Positions 8,951 through 17,084 of a DNA stretch of 64,000 nt are shown here, in pieces. Position 1 is the first letter of the stretch. The number at the start of each line of letters is the position of its first letter. The translations under genes and the position numbers were made by a program. Source of the DNA: Croceibacterium_B sp963783195 (GTDB lineage: Bacteria > Pseudomonadota > Alphaproteobacteria > Sphingomonadales > Sphingomonadaceae); assembly GCA_963783195.1 (NCBI GenBank), contig CAWAMV010000004.1, positions 2,356,001 through 2,420,000 on the forward strand, given 5' to 3'. A model generated the notes under the pieces. That model worked only from the letters and a program-made list of their open reading frames with translations, was not told the origin of the DNA and did no database searches.

Positions 8951-9274
8951 CTATTTCGAAATGCGCAGGATCTTGCCGGTGCGGGCATCCACGTCGACCC
9001 AGATCATCTGTCCCTTCGCATTGTCGATGAACTTCATGCGATAGGCGCGCGAAACCTCGTCGAACTCGGGGGTGAGATACTGGATGTTGGACCCACGCTT
9101 CTCGATCTGCGGAACCACGATGCGCTCGATATCGCGCAGCTTCATCACGTTGCCGGCGCTCATCTCCTTGCGCGCGCTCTCCTGCGCGCTGCGGCTGTCG
9201 GCCAGCGCGGGCGCGGTGAGGCTGGACGCCGCCAGGGCGCCGGCAATGAGGGCAAGAACAAGAGTGCGCATCAT
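8951..9274 (-). CDS. Secreted PepSY-like small protein
   Basis: This 107-residue precursor has a cleavable signal peptide (after ALA near residue 26). The mature part carries a PepSY-type pattern: two basic-acidic helices followed by YRMKFID and a terminal WVDVDARTGKILRISK strand typical of the PepSY domain. Such proteins often precede OmpR-type two-component genes and are thought to modulate the sensor or a periplasmic protease, although this is not established here. It lies 80 bases upstream of the response regulator on the same strand, so an operon is likely. Tandem ATGs at the start make the first residue ambiguous by one codon. Confidence 0.75.
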   Translation of the reverse strand: MMRTLVLALIAGALAASSLTAPALADSRSAQESARKEMSAGNVMKLRDIERIVVPQIEKRGSNIQYLTPEFDEVSRAYRMKFIDNAKGQMIWVDVDARTGKILRISK

Positions 9275-9287
9275 GCGGCTGTGCCTA

Positions 9288-9326
9288 GGCGCGGCGGATT
9301 GAACAAGCTGTGAATGCCGCCGCGCC
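9288..9326 (-). terminator. Hairpin after the SIMPL-domain gene
   Basis: A perfect 10-bp inverted repeat (GGCGCGGCGG / CCGCCGCGCC) with a 19-base loop lies 14 bases past the stop codon of the SIMPL-domain gene and just before the PepSY-like gene. No T-run follows. It could terminate the upstream transcript or mark a processing site between the two genes. Confidence 0.5.
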
Positions 9327-9339
9327 CCGCGGTTCAGCG

Positions 9340-10056
9340 TCAGCGCGTCATCTCGTACTTGACCGTCAGGTTCACCTCGGTGCCGACCTGGCCGGGTTCT
9401 ATCGGAGTAGCCTTGGCATCCGCGAACTCGGCCCGCGGCGCGGCAAGGGGTATCGGCCGCGAACTCGAAACGCTTTCGCTCACTTCCAGCAGGCGCACAC
9501 CCGTGTATCCGGTCCACCTGGCGTATTCGTTCGCCCGATCGCGTGCGGCATCGAACGCGGCCTTGCGCGCCTGCGAACGCGGACCGCTGTCGTCATCGAG
9601 CGAGAAATCGGGGCCGTTGATGTCGGTCGCGCCAGCCGCGACGAGCGCGTCTAGCACCGCACCCACCTTCTTCACCTCGCGCAGCGTCACGCTGACGCGG
9701 TTGGAAGCCTGGTAGCCGCGGAAGACCTGCTGCCGCCGGGCCTGGTCGTAATCGTATTGTGCGCCGAGGTTGATGCCGACGGTCTGGATGTCGTTCGGCT
9801 CGATCCCCATCGCCTTGATGCGCTGGATCACCTTGTCCATCGCCTGGGCATTGAGGCGCATTGCCTCGACAGCAGTCTGCGCCTGCGAGGTCACGCCGGC
9901 GCCGACAGTGGCGATGTCGGGCTTGGCCTTGACGGTTTCCGTCACGGTCAGTTCGACGACCGGTCCCTGCGCGGCGATCTGCACCTCTGCCGCCGTTGCG
10001 GGCGCGGCGGCGGCGAGGCTGGCAACCGCGATCAGGGGTAATGCGAAACGGGTCAT
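9340..10056 (-). CDS. SIMPL (DUF541) domain periplasmic protein
   Basis: The 238-residue precursor has a signal peptide cleaved after ATAAA near residue 21. The rest is one SIMPL/DUF541 domain, recognisable by the opening VELTVTETVKAKPDIATVGAGV, the internal AMRLNAQAMDKVI helix and the C-terminal VNLTVKYEM strand. SIMPL proteins form oligomeric periplasmic rings. Proposed roles involve stress and signalling, and no enzymatic role is known. The ATG follows AAGGAGACATCTGC. An upstream in-frame start is rejected because it would mask the signal peptide. It is divergent from the ABC-F gene. Confidence 0.85.
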   Translation of the reverse strand: MTRFALPLIAVASLAAAAPATAAEVQIAAQGPVVELTVTETVKAKPDIATVGAGVTSQAQTAVEAMRLNAQAMDKVIQRIKAMGIEPNDIQTVGINLGAQYDYDQARRQQVFRGYQASNRVSVTLREVKKVGAVLDALVAAGATDINGPDFSLDDDSGPRSQARKAAFDAARDRANEYARWTGYTGVRLLEVSESVSSSRPIPLAAPRAEFADAKATPIEPGQVGTEVNLTVKYEMTR

Positions 10057-10154
10057 GCAGATGTCTCCTTCAGGCCGGGAACTGGCCATTGCGCCATTAC
10101 GCGCCGGTGAACCGCCTTGTTCCTTGCGCCCGGCGCCCCTAAGTGCGCCGCGCT

Positions 10155-11975
10155 ATGGCGGAACCTCCGATCCTCTCCTGGGAAGGCCTGGGCCTGCAGC
10201 AAGGCAAGGGCTGGCTGTTCGGCGGTCCCGACAGCGCCGACGGCTCTCGGGGCATCGACCTGCACATCGGCCCGCGCGACCGGCTGGCGCTGATCGGTCG
10301 CAACGGCGCGGGCAAGACCACGCTGCTGCGCCTGATCGACGACCGGATCGAGGCGGACCGCGGCCAGCGCAAGATCAAGCCGGGCACGCGGATCGTGCTG
10401 CTGGAGCAGGACCCCGACTTCTCCAGGTTCGCCACGTTGATGGACTTTGCGCTGGCGGGCGACGACGCGCCCCAGCCGTTCGAGGTGGAAAGCATCGCCG
10501 GCCAGCTCGGCATCGACATGGCGCGCCCGGCGGCGACGGCCAGCGGCGGCGAAAAGCGCCGCGCCGCCCTCGCCCGCGCCCTGGCGCAGGATCCCGACCT
10601 GCTGCTGCTGGACGAGCCGACCAACCACCTCGATCTCGCGGCCATCGAATGGCTCGAAGGCTGGCTCGACCGGTTCACCGGCGCGGTCGTGGTCATCAGC
10701 CACGATCGCACGTTTCTCAAGCGCCTGACCCGCTCGACCCTGTGGCTCGACCGCGGCAGCCTGCGACGCAAGGACGTCGGCTTTGGCGGTTACGAGGCGT
10801 GGGAAGAGGCCGTCTATGCCGAAGAGGCACGCGCAGCGCAAAAGCTCGACGCCAAGCTGAAGCTCGAGGCGCACTGGCTCGAGCGTGGCGTGACCGCGCG
10901 GCGCAAGCGCAACATGGGGCGGCTGGAAAAACTCCACCAGATGCGCGCCCAGCGCGCCGCCATGCTCAGCCCGCAGGGTGCTGCCAAACTGGGACTGGCG
11001 ACCGACGACGAGACGCGCAGCAAGACCGTCATCAACGCCGAGCACGTCAGCAAGGGTTACGGCGACCGCACGATCATCCGCGATTTTACCCTGCGCATCC
11101 AGCGCGGCGACCGGATCGGCGTGGTCGGGGCGAACGGCGCGGGCAAGACCACGCTGCTCAAGCTGCTGACCGGCGAGATTCAGCCCGACGAGGGCTCGGT
11201 CACGCTGGCCAAGACGCTCAACGGCGTGATGATCGACCAGCAGCGCAGCCTGATGCAGGCCGACCGCACGGTCCGGCAAATCCTGGCGGAGGGCGGCGAC
11301 TGGATCGACGTGCGCGGGCACCGCAAGCACGTTCAGGGCTACCTCAAGGAATTCCTGTTCGACCCGGCGATCGTCGACATGAAAGTCGGCGTGCTTTCCG
11401 GCGGCGAGCGCAGCCGGCTGCTGCTGGCGCGCGAGTTCGCCAAGGCGAGCAACCTGCTGGTGCTCGACGAGCCGACCAACGATCTCGACCTCGAGACGCT
11501 CGACCTGCTGCAGGAGGTGATCGCCGACTACGAGGGCACCGTCCTCATCGTCAGCCACGACCGTGACTTCCTCGACCGGACCGTGACCGTGACGCTCGGC
11601 CTCGACGGCAGCGGCACGGTCGACATCGTGGCGGGCGGTTACGAGGACTGGCAGGCCAAGCGGCAGAAGCGGCCCGAGCCCAGGAAGAGCGCGGCCCGGG
11701 CCGAGCCGTCCTCTCCACCTCCCCCTCCCCCGCCAGCGCCGAAATCGGGCAAGCTCTCCTACAAGGACCAACGCGATTACGAGCTGCTGCCCAGGCGGAT
11801 AGAGGAGCTGGAGGCGGCGATCGAGAAGGGCGAAGGCATCCTTGCCGATCCCGCGCTCTACACCGCCGACCCGCAGAAGTTCGCCAATATCTCCAAGGGG
11901 TTGGAAAACGCCCGCGCCGAAAAGGAAGCGGCCGAGGAGCGCTGGCTTGAACTGGCGGAACTGGTGGAGGGCTAG
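10155..11975 (+). CDS. uup: Uup-type ABC-F ATPase
   Basis: This 606-residue cytoplasmic protein carries two ABC ATPase domains and no membrane segments. Walker A GRNGAGKTT lies near residue 50 and GANGAGKTT near 325. Signatures are SGGEKRR and SGGERSR, and Walker B LLLDEPTNHLD and LVLDEPTNDLD. The interdomain linker is charged. A C-terminal coiled coil (LEAAIEKGEGIL ... ARAEKEAAEERW) preceded by a proline run is diagnostic of the Uup subgroup of ABC-F proteins, which act on ribosomes or nucleic-acid structures. The start was placed at the second Met (MAEPPILSW). The 3' end overlaps the convergent DUF885 gene by four bases. Confidence 0.9.
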   Translation: MAEPPILSWEGLGLQQGKGWLFGGPDSADGSRGIDLHIGPRDRLALIGRNGAGKTTLLRLIDDRIEADRGQRKIKPGTRIVLLEQDPDFSRFATLMDFALAGDDAPQPFEVESIAGQLGIDMARPAATASGGEKRRAALARALAQDPDLLLLDEPTNHLDLAAIEWLEGWLDRFTGAVVVISHDRTFLKRLTRSTLWLDRGSLRRKDVGFGGYEAWEEAVYAEEARAAQKLDAKLKLEAHWLERGVTARRKRNMGRLEKLHQMRAQRAAMLSPQGAAKLGLATDDETRSKTVINAEHVSKGYGDRTIIRDFTLRIQRGDRIGVVGANGAGKTTLLKLLTGEIQPDEGSVTLAKTLNGVMIDQQRSLMQADRTVRQILAEGGDWIDVRGHRKHVQGYLKEFLFDPAIVDMKVGVLSGGERSRLLLAREFAKASNLLVLDEPTNDLDLETLDLLQEVIADYEGTVLIVSHDRDFLDRTVTVTLGLDGSGTVDIVAGGYEDWQAKRQKRPEPRKSAARAEPSSPPPPPPPAPKSGKLSYKDQRDYELLPRRIEELEAAIEKGEGILADPALYTADPQKFANISKGLENARAEKEAAEERWLELAELVEG

Positions 11976-13690
11976 GCCGCCTCCCGCTCGATGAAAGCGC
12001 CGACCCGCTCGTCGAACATCGAGAGCGGCATCAGGCCTTCGGTCAGCAGGTCGTGAAACCGCTTGAGATCGAAGGCCTCGCCCAGCGCCGCTTCGGCTCT
12101 TGCCCGCTGGCGGACCCACTCATTCTGCCCCACCTTGTAGCTGCAGGCCTGTCCCGGCATCACGCAGTAGCGCTCGATCTCGGCGCGCGAGCGCGGCAGG
12201 GTGAAGCCGACGGTGTCGGAAAAGTACCTGGTCGCCTCCGCCAGCGTCCAGCGCTTCCAGTGCAGGCCGGTGTCGACCACCAGCCGCGCGGCGCGGAACA
12301 GCCAGGATTGCAGCGCCCCCGCCCGCTCCACCCCGTCATATGCGTCCATTTCATCGGCCAGCATCTCGGCATAGAGCGCCCAGCCCTCGCCATAGGCGGA
12401 AAGCCAGTAGGTCTTGAGCAAGAGCGGCAGCTCGCTGTCCTGCTGCACCAGGCTGAGGTGATAGTGGTGCCCCGGATTGGCCTCGTGATAGGTCAGCGCG
12501 GGCAGAGTGTACCTGGGCCAGTCGTGCGTGCTACGCAGGTTGACCCAGTACATCGCCGGCCGCGAGCCATCGAGTGCGGCGGTGTAGTAGTATCCGGCCG
12601 AGGCGCCGTCCTCGATCTCCGGCGGGACGCGGCGCACCACGATGGGCACGTCAGGCACCGTCGCCATGACCTCGTCGAGGCGCGCCTGCATCGTGCCCAC
12701 GCCGCCATTCAACACGTCGAGCAGCGCCGCGCGCCCGGCGTCGTCGTTGGCGAACAACTGGTCCGGCCGGTTGTTCAATTCCTCCAGCCGCGCGCCGACG
12801 CTGCCTTCGATCAGGCCCTCGGCCCGAAGGATTGCATCGAGTTCGGCCGACAGCTCCGTCACCTGCCGCAACCCGGTTTCGTGCACCTCCTCGGGCGTCT
12901 GACCAGTCGTCGTGTAGTAACCGAGTGCTGCCTCGTAATGCGCCGCGCCGTCGGGCACGCGCCAGATGCCGTCGCCCGGCGCGCTGAGCGGGCGCAACTC
13001 GCGCACGAGATCGGCCTGGCGGCGCAGCGCGGGATAGACCTCGCGCTCGACGATGGCCGCGGCCCGCCCCTCCCAATCGCCGGCGATCCCCTTGGCCGCC
13101 GCGCGGTCCGCGAGCGAACGGGTCATCCCGCTCGCCACCGGTGCCTGCGCGAGCAACTTGCCGACGGTCGCCTCGGCATAATCGAGTGCCCAGACCGGCG
13201 CGAGATAGCCCCGCTGCGCATCTCCGCGCAGCGCCGCGCATTCGTCGTCCAGCACCCCGGCAAAGGCGGCGAGACGCGCGAGGTAGGCCTCGGCATCTTC
13301 GCTGCTCGCGACCGGATGCTTGGTATCCAGATAGTCGGGCACCTTGCAGTGCGCCCCGTTCATCTGGCTGACGCGGTAGGGATAGCCCATCTGCGGGACG
13401 CCGAATTGCTCGGCCACCAACCGCTGTTCAAGCATGTACTCGGCCACCTGCCGCCGCACCCTGCCGGTCTCGCTCAGCCCAGCCGGATCGACCGCGCGCA
13501 CCGCCGCCAGCCCGGCGCGGGCATGGTCGAACCGTTCCTGCTCCGCCTCCGGCCCGGTGGCGTTGAGGCGCGAGCGCGCGACTCTGAGCTCTCCCTTGTC
13601 GAGCCCCAGCGCGGTCGCCTGCTGCGGGTCGAGGGCCATGTCGCCGAGGAAGATGGTGTCGAAGAGCTCGTGGAGCGCCTGGTCGGTCAT
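11972..13690 (-). CDS. DUF885 family protein, putative metallopeptidase
   Basis: The 572-residue DUF885 protein contains the family's peptidase-like motif YHEANPGHHYH near residue 400. Further conserved segments are PGQACSYKVGQ (near 515) and the surrounding helical region. DUF885 proteins resemble M32-type carboxypeptidases and are presumed zinc hydrolases. The activity is inferred, not shown. No signal peptide is apparent from the chosen ATG (MTDQALHEL), which has AGGGG five bases upstream, so this copy looks cytoplasmic, whereas many relatives are exported. A longer in-frame extension runs through the preceding intergenic DNA and is rejected. Confidence 0.85.
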   Translation of the reverse strand: MTDQALHELFDTIFLGDMALDPQQATALGLDKGELRVARSRLNATGPEAEQERFDHARAGLAAVRAVDPAGLSETGRVRRQVAEYMLEQRLVAEQFGVPQMGYPYRVSQMNGAHCKVPDYLDTKHPVASSEDAEAYLARLAAFAGVLDDECAALRGDAQRGYLAPVWALDYAEATVGKLLAQAPVASGMTRSLADRAAAKGIAGDWEGRAAAIVEREVYPALRRQADLVRELRPLSAPGDGIWRVPDGAAHYEAALGYYTTTGQTPEEVHETGLRQVTELSAELDAILRAEGLIEGSVGARLEELNNRPDQLFANDDAGRAALLDVLNGGVGTMQARLDEVMATVPDVPIVVRRVPPEIEDGASAGYYYTAALDGSRPAMYWVNLRSTHDWPRYTLPALTYHEANPGHHYHLSLVQQDSELPLLLKTYWLSAYGEGWALYAEMLADEMDAYDGVERAGALQSWLFRAARLVVDTGLHWKRWTLAEATRYFSDTVGFTLPRSRAEIERYCVMPGQACSYKVGQNEWVRQRARAEAALGEAFDLKRFHDLLTEGLMPLSMFDERVGAFIEREAA

Positions 13691-13745
13691 GTCCCCTGCT
13701 CCCACGCCCGGCGCGACAGGACAAGGGGCCTTCCGTCGAGGAGGA

Positions 13746-13767
13746 TGGAACACATGGAACACTGTCC
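13746..13767 (-). repeat. GGACA-N2-GTTCCA-N2-TGTTCCA motif, copy 1
   Basis: This 22-base motif, read on the minus strand, holds two direct GTTCCA units 8 bases apart. It lies 55 bases before the DUF885 start codon. A copy matching at 18 of 22 positions occurs at 48714-48735. The position before DUF885 would suit an operator, but the second copy does not precede a gene. The spacing is GTTC-N5-GTTC, so it is not the alphaproteobacterial LexA box (N7). Confidence 0.35.
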
Positions 13768-13773
13768 AGGACG

Positions 13774-14247
13774 TCATTTGATGCGGTAGAAATCGGCCAC
13801 CCTGTCGAGGGCCAGCTTGAGCACGAGCTTGCCGCTGCGGGCCGGCCATTCGAGCGCCTTTTCGGCATCGGGCAACGGGTCGCAGGCGCACACCACGCGC
13901 CAGAGGATGTCGCACAGGCCCTTGCCCGCTTCTGCCAGCGCGCCGTCGAAGCGCGCCTTGGCCGCGATCTGCCGCTCCGTGGCGTTGAGGCCCTGGTCGG
14001 CCGTGCCGCGGATGCGCACAGGATCCCAGCGCATCGTCACGCCCGCAGAAAGCTGCGCCCGCTCGTAATCCGCGCGCAGGCGCTCGCCAGCCTCGAACAA
14101 CCGGTCGTCGAGATGGCCGCGCGAATGGAGCCAGGCGATGGGCGATTCCGCCAGGTTGACCGTGACCGATCGGCGCCGGCGCGCCGTGCCGTCACGACGC
14201 CTTGGCCCCACATCGGTCAGTTCGCGTTCCACCAGCTCGCGGCGCAT
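13774..14247 (-). CDS. DUF6456 domain protein
   Basis: This 157-residue basic protein corresponds to the alphaproteobacterial DUF6456 family. Recognisable parts are the central AWLHSRGHLDDRLFEAGERLRADYERAQ region, RWDPVRI, and the C-terminal LCDILWRVVCAC..L..AEK..EWP..SGKLVLKLALDR. The C-terminal part resembles a helix-turn-helix in some relatives, so a DNA-binding role has been suggested but not shown. AAGGAG stands seven bases before the ATG. It is divergent from the XRE regulator across a 105-base intergenic region. Confidence 0.8.
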   Translation of the reverse strand: MRRELVERELTDVGPRRRDGTARRRRSVTVNLAESPIAWLHSRGHLDDRLFEAGERLRADYERAQLSAGVTMRWDPVRIRGTADQGLNATERQIAAKARFDGALAEAGKGLCDILWRVVCACDPLPDAEKALEWPARSGKLVLKLALDRVADFYRIK

Positions 14248-14310
14248 GCAGTTCTCCTTCGCAGATTAGGCCGCGCGACTTGACAATCCCGGTTCTTGTA
14301 GGAAAGTTAA

Positions 14311-14327
14311 ATAACCATTTCGGTTAT
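14311..14327. promoter_or_regulatory. Candidate operator palindrome before the XRE gene
   Basis: A perfect 6-bp palindrome, ATAACC-ATTTC-GGTTAT, lies about 25 bases before the XRE start, in the shared upstream region of the divergent DUF6456 gene. A TTGACA hexamer lies upstream at 14280-14285. Position and symmetry suit autoregulation by the encoded HTH protein. There is no direct evidence. Confidence 0.35.
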
Positions 14328-14352
14328 ACCGGAATCTGCAGGGAGCTTGGCC

Positions 14353-14925
14353 GTGATCAACCGCATCCGCGACGTTCGCAAGGAAAAGGGCATGACGCTG
14401 GCCGATGTCGCTGCCGCGTGCGTTCCGGCGACCACCGCGCAGACCATCGGCCGGCTCGAGACCGGAATGCGCAACCTCTCGCTCGACTGGATGAACCGGA
14501 TCGCCGCCGCGCTTGGGGTCGAGCCGGAAATGCTGCTTAAGGGCAAGGAAGCCACCGCACCGCAGATCGTCGCCCGCCTCGGCGACGGCGGTGCCGAGGC
14601 GCTCGCCAGCCCGCGCGACGCGATCCTGCCGAGCGAACTGGACAACGAGGCGCCGCTTGTCTGTCTCGCCATCGAAACGAGCCAGGGCGAATACCGCGCG
14701 GGCGACCAGCTGTGGTTGCGCCAGCTCCCGACCGATGAGGCGGCGAAGATGATCAACCGCGACGTGCTCGCCCCGCGTCCCGGCGGGCGCTTCGCCTTCG
14801 GCCGACTGATCGACCGGCAGGGCACGCTGGTCGGCCTGCTTCCGCCGGGTGCTGGGCAGAAGCAGCTCGTGGTCGACAAGCCGGCCTGGCTCGCGGTGGC
14901 AGAGATGCTGGTCCGCCGGCTGTGA
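14353..14925 (+). CDS. XRE-family HTH regulator with C-terminal effector domain
   Basis: The 190-residue protein has an N-terminal Cro/C1-type helix-turn-helix (IRDVRKEKGMTLADVAAAC ... IGRLETGMRNLSLDWMNRIA, residues about 5-55) and a beta-rich C-terminal region from about residue 90. The layout resembles a LexA/S24-like fold or a sensory domain, but no Ser-Lys dyad is evident. GTG is preferred as start because AGGGAG stands eight bases upstream; a TTG two codons earlier is the alternative. Its stop codon overlaps the glycosyltransferase start (GTGA), implying translational coupling. Confidence 0.8.
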   Translation: MINRIRDVRKEKGMTLADVAAACVPATTAQTIGRLETGMRNLSLDWMNRIAAALGVEPEMLLKGKEATAPQIVARLGDGGAEALASPRDAILPSELDNEAPLVCLAIETSQGEYRAGDQLWLRQLPTDEAAKMINRDVLAPRPGGRFAFGRLIDRQGTLVGLLPPGAGQKQLVVDKPAWLAVAEMLVRRL

Positions 14926-16100
14926 AACGCCTGCTTTCGCTGGCGACGCTCTATCCCAACGCGGACCAGCCGCGTTTCGGCGCTTTCGTCGCCCGAAGCC
15001 TGGAGGCCCTGGCGCGGACGGGTGAGTGGCAGGTCACGGTCATCAACCCCATCGGCATCCCGCCACTGGCGGGGGGCCGTTACGCGCGGCGGCGCGAGTT
15101 GGTCGGCGTGGCAAGAGAGAACGGGGTGGAGGTCCACCGCCTTCCCTTCGTGCTGATCCCCGGTCTCGGCGGCCCGCTCAACCCCATGCTGATCGCCCGC
15201 GCGATCCGCACCGAGGTGCGCCGCCTGCACGAGGAAAAGCCGTTCGCACTGGTCGACGCGCAGTTCTTCTATCCCGACGGCCCCGCCGCCATGCGCATAG
15301 CCGGCGATCTCGGCCTTCCGTTCGCGATCAAGGCGCGCGGGGCCGACATTTCATACTGGGGCCGGCGACGCCTGTCACAGCGGCAAATGCGCAAGGCGGC
15401 CGCCAAGGCAGCGGGGCTGCTGTCGGTCTCGCGGGCGCTGGTGGAGGACATGGCCGCGATCGGCCTGCCGCGCGAAAAGATCGCCGTGCACTATACCGGG
15501 CTTGACCGCGACCTGTTCCGACCGCTCGACCGGATCGAATGCCGCATGCGGCTGGCCGAACACTTCGGGTTCGACCTCCCCACCGGCGCGCCCCTGCTCG
15601 CCACGGTCGGCGCGCTGATCGAACGCAAGCAGCAGGCGCTGGCGATTGACGCACTGATTGAGGTCGAGGGCGCCAACCTGCTGCTGGCCGGCACGGGCGA
15701 GGACGAGGCGAAGCTGCGCGCCCGGGCCGCTGCGCTGGGGCTGGCGGATCGTGTCCACTTCCTCGGCTCGGTCGATCACACGCTGCTGCCGGTTCTCCTC
15801 TCTGCCTGCGACGCACTGGTGTCGCCGTCCATCAGCGAAGGACTGGCCAATGCGTGGGTGGAGGCGCTCGCCTGTGGCTGCCCGCTGGTCATCAGCGACG
15901 CGGGGGGCGCGCGCGAACTGATGACCGACCCGGCGGCAGGGAGGATCGTCGCGCGCGATGCCGCGGCGATTGCCGGCGCCATTCGCGAACTTCTCGCAGA
16001 TCCCCCCGATCGTGCCACAGTTGCCGCGCAGGCGGCCCGCTTCGGCTGGGACAGCCACGCGGAGGCCCTGGGCGAAATCTACACGTCGATCGCGCGCTAG
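14922..16100 (+). CDS. GT4-type glycosyltransferase
   Basis: The 392-residue GT-B glycosyltransferase of the GT4 family has an N-terminal Rossmann half (FVARSLEALARTGEWQVTVI), a linker region, and a C-terminal nucleotide-sugar binding half with VGALIERKQQALAIDAL and the E-x7-E motif (SEGLANAWVEALACGCPLV near residue 307). The sugar donor and acceptor cannot be told. Relatives act in lipid carrier or exopolysaccharide glycosylation. The GTG start overlaps the preceding regulator by four bases, so this gene is probably coexpressed with it. It converges on secF, sharing the stop-codon bases. Confidence 0.88.
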   Translation: MKRLLSLATLYPNADQPRFGAFVARSLEALARTGEWQVTVINPIGIPPLAGGRYARRRELVGVARENGVEVHRLPFVLIPGLGGPLNPMLIARAIRTEVRRLHEEKPFALVDAQFFYPDGPAAMRIAGDLGLPFAIKARGADISYWGRRRLSQRQMRKAAAKAAGLLSVSRALVEDMAAIGLPREKIAVHYTGLDRDLFRPLDRIECRMRLAEHFGFDLPTGAPLLATVGALIERKQQALAIDALIEVEGANLLLAGTGEDEAKLRARAAALGLADRVHFLGSVDHTLLPVLLSACDALVSPSISEGLANAWVEALACGCPLVISDAGGARELMTDPAAGRIVARDAAAIAGAIRELLADPPDRATVAAQAARFGWDSHAEALGEIYTSIAR

Positions 16101-17074
16101 GCCCCTTCGCGGGCCAGCCGCTCCTGCTTGTCCGCCGCTGTTTCATTGGGGACGAAGCTGTCGCTCTTCACGCCCATCCAGATGAGGATCGGGGCGGCCA
16201 TGTAGATCGAGCTGTAGGTACCGACGAAGATGCCCAGCGTGATCGCCGCGGTGAAGCCGAACAGGCTCGCCGGGCCGAGAAACAGCAGCGCCACGAGCAC
16301 GAGCAGCAGCGTGAGCGAGGTCATCACCGTGCGCGCCAGCGTCTCGTTGACCGAAAGATCGAGCAGCTCGGGCAGTGGCATCTTGCGGTACTTCTTCAGG
16401 TTTTCGCGGATGCGGTCGTAAACGACGATCGTGTCGTTGAGCGAGTAGCCGATGATGGTCAGGATCGCGGCGATGATCTTGAGATCGAACTCCAGCTGGA
16501 ACAGGGCGAACATGCCCAGCGTCAGCGACACGTCGTGGAACAGCGCGAACAGGGCGCCTACGCCGAACTGCCATTCGAAACGGATCCAGATGTAGACCGA
16601 GATCGCCAGCATCGCGAGGCCGAGCGCGAGCATTGCGGTTCCGAACAGCTCGCCCGAGACCTTGCCCGAGACGGCCGACAGGTCATCGATCCGCGCGCCT
16701 GGGAAGTTCTGCGTGATCGTGTTCGTCACGTTTTCCGTCATCGCGGCCGACTTGGCCGCGTCCTCCTGCACTTCGGGCGGCAGGCGGAAGCGGATGTTGA
16801 CCGAGTTCGGCGCGTCGGCATTCTGGATCACGGGCTCGCCATAACCCAGCCCCGCGACGCGTTCGCGCAGGTCGGCCAGCGGTGCGCTGTCGCTTTGCGT
16901 GAAAGTGACCTGGATCTGCTGCCCGCCGACGAAGTCGACGCCGAGGTTCAGCCCCTTTGTCAGCACCATGCCCCAGCTGCCGGCGATCAGCAGCATGGAG
17001 ACGATGTAGAAGGGCACCCGCCAGCGCAGGAAGTGGATGTTGGTATTGTCGGGGACGAGCTTGAGAAGTCGCAT
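16097..17074 (-). CDS. secF: Protein translocase subunit SecF
   Basis: This 325-residue inner-membrane SecF is the partner of SecD in the proton-driven late step of Sec export. The expected six-helix RND-like topology is present: helix 1 near residues 20-40, a periplasmic loop, then GLAMLAISVYIWIRFEWQF and IGYSLNDTIVVYDRIREN, the SecF signature. The last helix ends in PILIWMGVK. It starts 10 bases after the secD stop, in the order yajC-secD-secF, the usual operon. Confidence 0.95.
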   Translation of the reverse strand: MRLLKLVPDNTNIHFLRWRVPFYIVSMLLIAGSWGMVLTKGLNLGVDFVGGQQIQVTFTQSDSAPLADLRERVAGLGYGEPVIQNADAPNSVNIRFRLPPEVQEDAAKSAAMTENVTNTITQNFPGARIDDLSAVSGKVSGELFGTAMLALGLAMLAISVYIWIRFEWQFGVGALFALFHDVSLTLGMFALFQLEFDLKIIAAILTIIGYSLNDTIVVYDRIRENLKKYRKMPLPELLDLSVNETLARTVMTSLTLLLVLVALLFLGPASLFGFTAAITLGIFVGTYSSIYMAAPILIWMGVKSDSFVPNETAADKQERLAREGA

Positions 17075-17084
17075 CGTGCCAGCC

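Noticed and set aside
10053..13789. Large antisense frames opposite the ABC-F and DUF885 genes
   Set aside because: No homology features and biased composition; the sense genes are clear.
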